Shown: piece after piece, positions 14,699 to 20,218 of the stretch
Layout of the letters: each line of letters starts with the position of its first letter
How positions within the stretch are numbered: the stretch's first letter is position 1
NCBI GenBank assembly: GCA_017555925.1
Contig: JAFZFL010000159.1
Span: forward strand, 1-20,218
Origin: Bacteroidales bacterium
GTDB lineage: Bacteria; Bacteroidota; Bacteroidia; Bacteroidales; UBA932
Direction of reading: 5' to 3'
Length of the DNA stretch: 20,218 bases
Position numbers and translations under genes: made by a program
Notes under the pieces: generated by a model
What the model was told of the DNA's origin: nothing
What the model saw: the letters and a program-made list of their open reading frames with translations, nothing else
Database searches by the model: none

Positions 14699-16737
14699 TC
14701 TACAACATCTGCAGGGGTCACAAAGCGCATTCTGCCATTCTCATCTTTGGCCATCATAATCATACCTTTTGATTCTATGCCGCGGATCTTGCGTGGTGCA
14801 AGGTTTGCAAGAATACATATCTGTTTGCCCACCATCTCTTCTGGAGTATAGTACTCAGCTATACCGGATACGATTGTGCGTTTGTCAATTCCTGTATCGA
14901 TTGTAAGTTGAAGCAGTTTGTCTGTTTTTGGAACCTTGACAGCCTCAAGTACAGTGGCTGTTCTAATGTCCATCTTCATAAAGTCATCAAATGTGCACTC
15001 CTCTTTTTGTGGAAGCGGAGCATTGGCAGGTTTCTCTGCGGCAGCCTTAGCCTCATTAGCCTCTTTTGTTGCATTCAACTTATCTATTTGGGCCTGAATC
15101 TCTGCATCTTCAATCTTTGCAAACAAAAGCTCAGCAGCATTCAGCTGATGACCGGCAGCAAGAATCTCTGAACCGCCAAACTCACTCCAGCCAATCTTAT
15201 CAAGATTAAGCATTTTAACAAGTTTTGCAGAAGAGAATGGCAAGAACGGCTCAAATGCAACTGCAAGGTTTGCACACAACTGCAATGATATGTTTAGAAT
15301 TGTTGCAACACGCTCCATATCAGTTTTGGCCAACTTCCAAGGCTCTGTCTCTGTAAGGTACTTGTTGCCCAAACGTGCAAGATTCATCGCATCTTTAAGA
15401 GCCTCGCGGAATTTGTAGTTGCTCAAATTATGCTCCAATGAAGCCTTAATCTGAGGGATCTCTGCAATAACCTCTTTATCTACATCTGCCAACTGGCCAA
15501 GAGCAGGAACTTTGCCCTCAAAATATTTGTGTGTAAGAACTACGGCCCTATTCACAAAGTTACCGTAAATGGCTACAAGCTCGCTGTTGTTGCGGGTCTG
15601 GAAATCTTTCCAGGTAAAGTCATTATCTTTTGTCTCTGGAGCATTTGCACAAAGAACATATCTCAACACATCCTGCTTGCCGGGAAAATCTACAAGATAC
15701 TCATGCAACCACACAGCCCAGTTACGTGAAGTTGAGATTTTGTCACCCTCAAGGTTAAGAAACTCGTTTGCAGGTACATTTTCAGGCAAAATAAAGCCGT
15801 CTCCATACGCCTTAAGCATTGAAGGGAAAACTATACAGTGGAATACGATATTGTCTTTACCAATAAAGTGTACCATCTTGGTATCCTGGCTCTTCCACCA
15901 TTTCTCCCACTCATCTGGAAGCAGTTCTATGGTATTTGAAATATAACCTATAGGTGCATCAAACCATACATATAGCACCTTACCCTCTGCACCCTCTACT
16001 GGTACGGGAACACCCCAGTCAAGGTCGCGGCTTACGGCACGTGGCTGAAGACCGCCGTCAATCCAGCTTTTGCACTGGCCGTACACATTGGTTTTCCACT
16101 CTTTATGGCCATCAAGAATCCACTCTTTCAACCAACCCTCATACTGGTCCAAAGGAAGATACCAGTGTTTTGTAGGTCTCTTTACAAGCTCACCGCCGCT
16201 GATTGCAGATTTTGGATTTATAAGCTCATCAGGACTGAGTGTGCTGCCACACTTCTCGCACTGGTCGCCATATGCGCCCTCTGCTCCACATTTGGGGCAT
16301 GTTCCTGTAATATATCTGTCGGCAAGAAAAGTATTTGCCTCTACATCAAAATATTGCTCACTCTCCCTCTCTACAAACTTGCCATCTTCATAAAGTTTCT
16401 TAAAGAATGCAGCAGCTGTTTTATGGTGAGTGGAAGAGCTTGTACGTGAATAAACGTCAAAGCTTATTCCAAGTTCTGCAAAAGAGTCCTTGATTATTTT
16501 GTGATACTTGTCTACAACATCCTGAGGTGTACAACCCTCTTTTTTTGCCTTAATGGTAATTGGAACTCCGTGCTCATCTGAACCTCCAATAAAAAGAACC
16601 TCCTCACCCTTAAGTCTCAAATATCTCACATAAATGTCGGCAGGCACATAAACTCCTGCAAGATGGCCAATATGAACCGGGCCATTGGCATACGGCAGGG
16701 CCGATGTTACCAAATGTCTTTTAAATTGCTTCTCCAT
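14677..16737 (-). CDS. metG: Methionyl-tRNA synthetase with C-terminal tRNA-binding domain
   Basis: MetRS charges tRNA-Met with methionine in the cytosol. The 686-residue protein has the class I HIGH motif at 22-25 and the KMSKS loop as KISTS at 333-337. A zinc knuckle has Cys147, Cys150, Cys160 and Cys163 (CPKC ... CEKC). An alpha-helical anticodon-binding domain follows (about 390-540). An Ala/Lys-rich linker (about 550-575) leads to an EMAP/Trbp111-like OB-fold that binds tRNA ([17 protein letters not shown], about 580-686), which usually dimerises. The start 12 bp after the dnaG stop suggests co-transcription with dnaG. The last codons lie in a repeat that recurs near recA. All catalytic motifs are intact. 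Confidence 0.97.
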   Translation of the reverse strand: MEKQFKRHLVTSALPYANGPVHIGHLAGVYVPADIYVRYLRLKGEEVLFIGGSDEHGVPITIKAKKEGCTPQDVVDKYHKIIKDSFAELGISFDVYSRTSSSTHHKTAAAFFKKLYEDGKFVERESEQYFDVEANTFLADRYITGTCPKCGAEGAYGDQCEKCGSTLSPDELINPKSAISGGELVKRPTKHWYLPLDQYEGWLKEWILDGHKEWKTNVYGQCKSWIDGGLQPRAVSRDLDWGVPVPVEGAEGKVLYVWFDAPIGYISNTIELLPDEWEKWWKSQDTKMVHFIGKDNIVFHCIVFPSMLKAYGDGFILPENVPANEFLNLEGDKISTSRNWAVWLHEYLVDFPGKQDVLRYVLCANAPETKDNDFTWKDFQTRNNSELVAIYGNFVNRAVVLTHKYFEGKVPALGQLADVDKEVIAEIPQIKASLEHNLSNYKFREALKDAMNLARLGNKYLTETEPWKLAKTDMERVATILNISLQLCANLAVAFEPFLPFSSAKLVKMLNLDKIGWSEFGGSEILAAGHQLNAAELLFAKIEDAEIQAQIDKLNATKEANEAKAAAEKPANAPLPQKEECTFDDFMKMDIRTATVLEAVKVPKTDKLLQLTIDTGIDKRTIVSGIAEYYTPEEMVGKQICILANLAPRKIRGIESKGMIMMAKDENGRMRFVTPADVVDNGACIG

Positions 16738-16749
16738 TGTTATATAATT

Positions 16750-18765
16750 TTAAAATATTAATCTTTTAAGTTCCTTGGCAAACACATTACGCACCTGCAT
16801 CAAGGTATTCAATTGCAGCATAAGCTCCTGCTGCATCTCCACATTTCCCTCACTTTGAGCTTTTTTCAACTCTTCCGCCAAATTCATAGCCGCCTGCGCC
16901 GTAACCTTTGCCTTATAAACGAGAATTGATTTTGGCACCACCTTACCCAAAATGTTCTTCTCCGGAATAAGCGCTTTGTTAAACTGCGCAATGGTAATTG
17001 TATAAGGCTGCGCCATAATATCAATCACTGTTTTTGAAATTGCAGGATTGGTATGATTTATAAAATGCTTGAATATTCTGTCGGGATCAATAAAATCAAG
17101 CCCGAAATACTCATTGAAAATATTCTTGTAAACCAAATTCTGCAACTCCAGTTCATCATTCTGCAGCTGTCCCAAAATATATTGTGCCACACTCTGCTCC
17201 TGACTCTCCTCCGCCCCATACACAAACTCCTGCTCAAGATGAATTGGAAGGTGGCCAAATTTTATAAGATAATAAAGTATCTCTTTCTCAGCCTCTTCGC
17301 AATAAGTATCTATTACAAAGCCCGGAATGTTTGCTTTTGCTGCCGCTGTTCCATTTACTCTTCCCGACAGTTGTTCTGCAGATAACTGCCCTCCATAAAT
17401 CTGGCTGCCGGAGCTAACGTCTGTGCCATATCTGCTCTGAGCCTGCGCCCTCTCCAATCTGGCACGCCTTGCTTTTGCCACCTCCTGCTGCAAAAGATTA
17501 TCCTGCACATTAAGGCGAAGAGCCGTATCCTCCACATACACATTGCGCACAATGGCATCGGGAATAACCGCAATGCTGTTCACAATCTCTGTTATAAGCC
17601 TTGCCCTCTGCATTGGATCACGCTCCGCATCCTTACTCAAGAGCCTGTACTTAAAGGCAATAAAATCCTCCTCACGCGAATTCAGGAAATCCAGAACCTC
17701 CTGTGCTGTATGTTTTTTTGCATACGAATCGGGGTCTTCGCCGTCGGGAAAAAGAGCAACCTTAACCTCCATTCCCTCTTCGAGCAGCATATCAATACCC
17801 CTCAACGACGCCTTTATGCCGGCAAAATCACCATCATACAAAACGGTAATCTTATTTGAAAAACGTTTTATAAGGGCAATCTGACCGGTTGTAAGCGATG
17901 TTCCGCCACTTGCCACAACATTCTCAATTCCAGCCTGATGAAAAGATATAACATCTGTATATCCCTCAACAAGATAACACTTCTGCTGCTTTACAATAGC
18001 CGCCTTTGCCTCATAAATTCCATACAGCGAACGGTTCTTTACAAACGCCTCACTCTCGGGAGAATTTATATACTTGGCAATTGTCTTGTCGCTCCTTAAA
18101 GTTCTGCCGCCAAAGGCAATAACCTTTCCGCTTATTGAACGCCACGGAAACATTACCCTATCATAAAAACGGTCAAAAAGCTCTCCGCTCTCCTCACGCT
18201 CTATTGTAAGGCCCACCCTTGTAAGATGCTCCTTCTTATAACCTGCCCTCTGGGCCTGATGCGTAAAGGCGCGCTTCTCATTTGGAGCAAAACCCAGATT
18301 GAACTTCTTTATTGTATCATCTGTAAAACCGCGCTCCTTAAAATAGCTCAAGCCTATAGCCTGGCCATCTTCACTCTCCCACAACCGCCTTGCATAAAAA
18401 TCCTTGGCAAACTCATTTACAATAAGCAACGATTCGTGAAAGAGCCTCTGCTGCACATCCTCTGCACTCTCCTCCTTATCCACAACCTCAATACCATACT
18501 TCTTGCCAAGATACTTTATTGCCTCCACATAGCTCATCTGCTCATGCTCCATAACAAAAGCAACCGCATTACCCGCTTTGCCACAACCAAAACACTTGAA
18601 AATACCTTTGCTTGGAGATACAGAAAAACTTGGAGTCTTTTCATGATGGAACGGACAGCAGGCAACATAATTTGTGCCTCTCTTTTTGAGAGAGACAAAA
18701 TCACTCACAACCTCAACAATTTGGGCTGTATCCTGAATTCGTTCTATTGTTGCCCTGTCAATCAT
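16750..18765 (-). CDS. dnaG: DNA primase
   Basis: DnaG makes RNA primers for Okazaki fragments at the replication fork with the replicative helicase. The 671-residue protein starts MIDRATIERIQ, the usual DnaG beginning. The CHC2 zinc finger has Cys37, His40, Cys58 and Cys61 (CPFH ... CFGC). The RNAP-like N-terminal subdomain follows (YFKERGF, then FGGRTL and SPES). The TOPRIM domain has VEGYTDV with the catalytic Glu and VLYDGDFAG with the metal-binding Asp pair. The C-terminal third (about 440-671) is the less conserved helicase-binding region, with Gln/Ala/Leu-rich helices. metG follows after 12 bp. A TATCTTTG element lies just 6 bp upstream of the ATG. The divergent neighbour is trpS. Confidence 0.97.
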   Translation of the reverse strand: MIDRATIERIQDTAQIVEVVSDFVSLKKRGTNYVACCPFHHEKTPSFSVSPSKGIFKCFGCGKAGNAVAFVMEHEQMSYVEAIKYLGKKYGIEVVDKEESAEDVQQRLFHESLLIVNEFAKDFYARRLWESEDGQAIGLSYFKERGFTDDTIKKFNLGFAPNEKRAFTHQAQRAGYKKEHLTRVGLTIEREESGELFDRFYDRVMFPWRSISGKVIAFGGRTLRSDKTIAKYINSPESEAFVKNRSLYGIYEAKAAIVKQQKCYLVEGYTDVISFHQAGIENVVASGGTSLTTGQIALIKRFSNKITVLYDGDFAGIKASLRGIDMLLEEGMEVKVALFPDGEDPDSYAKKHTAQEVLDFLNSREEDFIAFKYRLLSKDAERDPMQRARLITEIVNSIAVIPDAIVRNVYVEDTALRLNVQDNLLQQEVAKARRARLERAQAQSRYGTDVSSGSQIYGGQLSAEQLSGRVNGTAAAKANIPGFVIDTYCEEAEKEILYYLIKFGHLPIHLEQEFVYGAEESQEQSVAQYILGQLQNDELELQNLVYKNIFNEYFGLDFIDPDRIFKHFINHTNPAISKTVIDIMAQPYTITIAQFNKALIPEKNILGKVVPKSILVYKAKVTAQAAMNLAEELKKAQSEGNVEMQQELMLQLNTLMQVRNVFAKELKRLIF

Positions 18766-18771
18766 AACTCA

Positions 18772-18779
18772 CAAAGATA
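18772..18779 (-). promoter_or_regulatory. Candidate -7 element for dnaG, close to the start codon
   Basis: TATCTTTG on the minus strand matches TAnnTTTG and ends 6 bp before ATG 18765. Transcription would begin at or within a few bases of the start codon, giving a leaderless or nearly leaderless mRNA. No TTTG stands at the usual 20-bp distance, so this may be a chance match. Confidence 0.4.
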
Positions 18780-18799
18780 CAACAATATTTTATAAGCGT

Positions 18800-18831
18800 T
18801 TTGTAATTTTTACCAATATAGATTAAATTTG
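18800..18831 (+). promoter_or_regulatory. Bacteroides-type promoter for trpS
   Basis: TTTG (18800-18803), 20 bp, then TAAATTTG (18824-18831) is a full match to the consensus. A start near 18838 gives a leader of about 56 nt to ATG 18894. No Trp-rich leader peptide or obvious attenuator hairpin was found in it. Confidence 0.7.
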
Positions 18832-18893
18832 CAGACTCTCACACAAAGAGAAGTATCCATTAACCTACAGAGGAAGTTTTAAAAAGAGCATTT

Positions 18894-20012
18894 ATGGAAA
18901 AAATTATACTTACAGGCGACAGGCCGACAGGCAGACTCCACTTGGGTCACTATGTAGGATCATTAAGAAGAAGAGTTGAGTTGCAGAACTCGGGAGAGTT
19001 TGACAAAATATTTATTATGATTGCCGATGCACAGGCTCTTACCGACAATGCCGACAATCCGGAAAAAGTGCGTCAGAACATTATAGAAGTGGCATTGGAT
19101 TACCTGTCATGCGGTCTCGATCCTGAAAAATGTACAATCTTCATACAGTCACAAGTTCCGGAATTGTGCGAACTTGCTTTCTACTATATGAACCTTGTAA
19201 CAGTACAGCGTCTGCAACGCAACCCAACTGTAAAACAGGAGATTCTGATGAGAGGTTTCTCAGAAGATGATGAAAACCAGAACAAAAAGGGAACGCCGGT
19301 AGGCTTCTTCACATACCCTATAAGCCAGGCGTCAGACATTACAGCATTCAAAGCCACAACTGTACCTGTAGGTGCAGATCAGGCCCCAATGATTGAGCAG
19401 ACCCGTGAGATTGTACACAAATTCAACTCGGTTTATGGAGAGACTCTTGTATTGCCAGAGATGGTACTCCCAGAAAACTCAACCTGCTGCCGTCTGCCTG
19501 GTACCGACGGTAAAGCAAAAATGAGCAAATCTCTTGGCAACTGCATATACCTGTCAGACACCTCCAAAGAGATAAAGAAAAAAGTAAACAGCATGTTTAC
19601 AGACCCTGAACACCTCCAGATTACAGATCCTGGCCATGTAGAGGGCAATGTTGTATTCACATACCTTGACGCTTTCTGCACAACCGAACACTTTGCCAAA
19701 TTCCTTCCTGAATATGCCAACCTCGATGAGATGAAAGACCACTACCGCCGTGGAGGTCTTGGCGACGGCACATGCAAGAAATTCCTGTTCAACATTATGG
19801 AGGAGTTCCTTCAGCCAATACGCGAAAGAAGAAAACACTACGAACAGAACATACCTCAAGTATTTGAGATTCTGCGCAAAGGCTCAGAAGTTGCCCGTGC
19901 CCAAGCGGCCCAGACTCTTGACGAAGTAAAATCGGCAATGAAGATTAACTACTTTGCAGACAACGAACTTATAGCAGAACAGGCTGCAAAATACCAGGCT
20001 CAGAAAGCATAA
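18894..20012 (+). CDS. trpS: Tryptophanyl-tRNA synthetase
   Basis: TrpRS charges tRNA-Trp. The 372-residue class I synthetase has the HIGH motif as HLGH at 16-19 within GRLHLGHYVGS, and a perfect KMSKS at 209-213 (GKAKMSKSLGN). Tryptophan-pocket segments are visible: FIMIADAQAL, YPISQASDI and PVGADQ. It is somewhat longer than typical bacterial TrpRS (about 330-340 residues). The extra length seems to be in a Lys/Glu-rich insert near 120-135 (FSEDDENQNKKG) and in the C-terminal region. The gene has its own promoter, and AAAGAG lies 8 bases before the ATG. The stop is about 43 bp from the first IS-like motif, and no clear terminator is seen before it. Confidence 0.96.
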   Translation: MEKIILTGDRPTGRLHLGHYVGSLRRRVELQNSGEFDKIFIMIADAQALTDNADNPEKVRQNIIEVALDYLSCGLDPEKCTIFIQSQVPELCELAFYYMNLVTVQRLQRNPTVKQEILMRGFSEDDENQNKKGTPVGFFTYPISQASDITAFKATTVPVGADQAPMIEQTREIVHKFNSVYGETLVLPEMVLPENSTCCRLPGTDGKAKMSKSLGNCIYLSDTSKEIKKKVNSMFTDPEHLQITDPGHVEGNVVFTYLDAFCTTEHFAKFLPEYANLDEMKDHYRRGGLGDGTCKKFLFNIMEEFLQPIRERRKHYEQNIPQVFEILRKGSEVARAQAAQTLDEVKSAMKINYFADNELIAEQAAKYQAQKA

Positions 20013-20055
20013 TTTTCAAACACCACTACCGACAGTCTCCTGTCATAGTAAACTA

Positions 20056-20218
20056 AGCCCCGAAAGTTAGACAGAAATGATGTGACCCCCAAAAGTTGGA
20101 CGGTTTAACATTATTAAGAGGCGCTCTTAGATTGGACTAAAGCTCGGTATTGTACCGGGCTTTTTCCATTTAGCCTCAGTTTGATTCGATCATTATTGTA
20201 GTAGCGTATATACTTAAC
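20056..20218. mobile_element. IS3-family (IS150-like) insertion sequence, one end only
   Basis: The window ends inside an element whose transposase C-terminus is on the minus strand. Left of the stop, two similar blocks stand in tandem: AGCCCCGAAAGTTAGAC (20056-20072) and ACCCCCAAAAGTTGGAC (20085-20101 region). The second resembles the terminal inverted repeats of IS150-type elements. The exact outer boundary could be at either block. The other end and any target duplication are outside the window. Confidence 0.75.
20114..20218 (-). CDS. IS3-family transposase OrfB, C-terminal 34 residues only
   Basis: The minus strand encodes, from the window edge to TAA at 20116-20114, VKYIRYYNNDRIKLRLNG followed by KSPVQYRALVQ. 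This is the conserved end of the rve/integrase-core domain of IS3-family OrfB (YI.YYN..RI...L.G.SPV.YR). The N-terminus and DDE residues lie beyond the right edge. Confidence 0.9.
   Translation of the reverse strand, partial: VKYIRYYNNDRIKLRLNGKSPVQYRALVQSKSAS

Noticed and set aside
20031..20044. GACAG/CTGTC hairpin as the trpS terminator
   Set aside because: The stem has only 5 bp, with no T-run after it.

Overview
The window looks like a chromosomal segment of a member of the Bacteroidota, most likely order Bacteroidales. The evidence is the repeated Bacteroides-type promoter (TTTG or TTG, about 20 bp, then TAnnTTTG) before several genes, the surface-type beta-propeller lipoproteins, and a patatin/outer-membrane-barrel fusion. 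I cannot name the species. No rRNA, tRNA or CRISPR array was seen.

Layout. 1-1288 (minus) is the N-terminal part of a TolC-type efflux protein cut by the window edge. 1363-4338 holds two paralogous six-bladed beta-propeller lipoproteins, transcribed divergently from a 0.4 kb spacer that has two near-identical promoters and a cluster of GCGC-centred motifs. A bidirectional terminator (4357-4394) separates them from a minus-strand series read from 11201 down to 4413: rlmN, a patatin-barrel protein, recX, prfB (with its programmed +1 frameshift) and a class I fumarase. The gaps are 27-71 bp, so these may be one transcript. recA (11380-12414, plus) diverges from rlmN.

Between recA and metG lies the accessory part of the window (about 12545-14698). 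It is an AT-rich segment carrying a short CxxC lipoprotein translationally coupled to a TolB-like propeller lipoprotein. Downstream is a 51-bp-period repeat array whose units carry oppositely oriented DnaA-box-like 9-mers, and whose last part forms the metG terminator. The segment is bracketed by direct repeats made from the 3' end of metG: two tandem copies beside recA and one at metG itself. This suggests a past insertion or rearrangement at the metG end.

dnaG and metG (18765-14677, minus) form a tight pair: replication primase, then methionyl-tRNA synthetase with a C-terminal tRNA-binding domain. trpS (18894-20012, plus) diverges from dnaG. The right edge enters an IS3-family element. Its end has two tandem IR-like motifs that also resemble the arms of the recA terminator hairpin.

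Most of the window is housekeeping (DNA repair and its modulator, priming, tRNA charging, translation termination, rRNA/tRNA methylation, TCA cycle). The parts most worth a second look are the recA-metG island, the 51-bp array, and the GCGC-motif spacer between the paired propeller lipoproteins.
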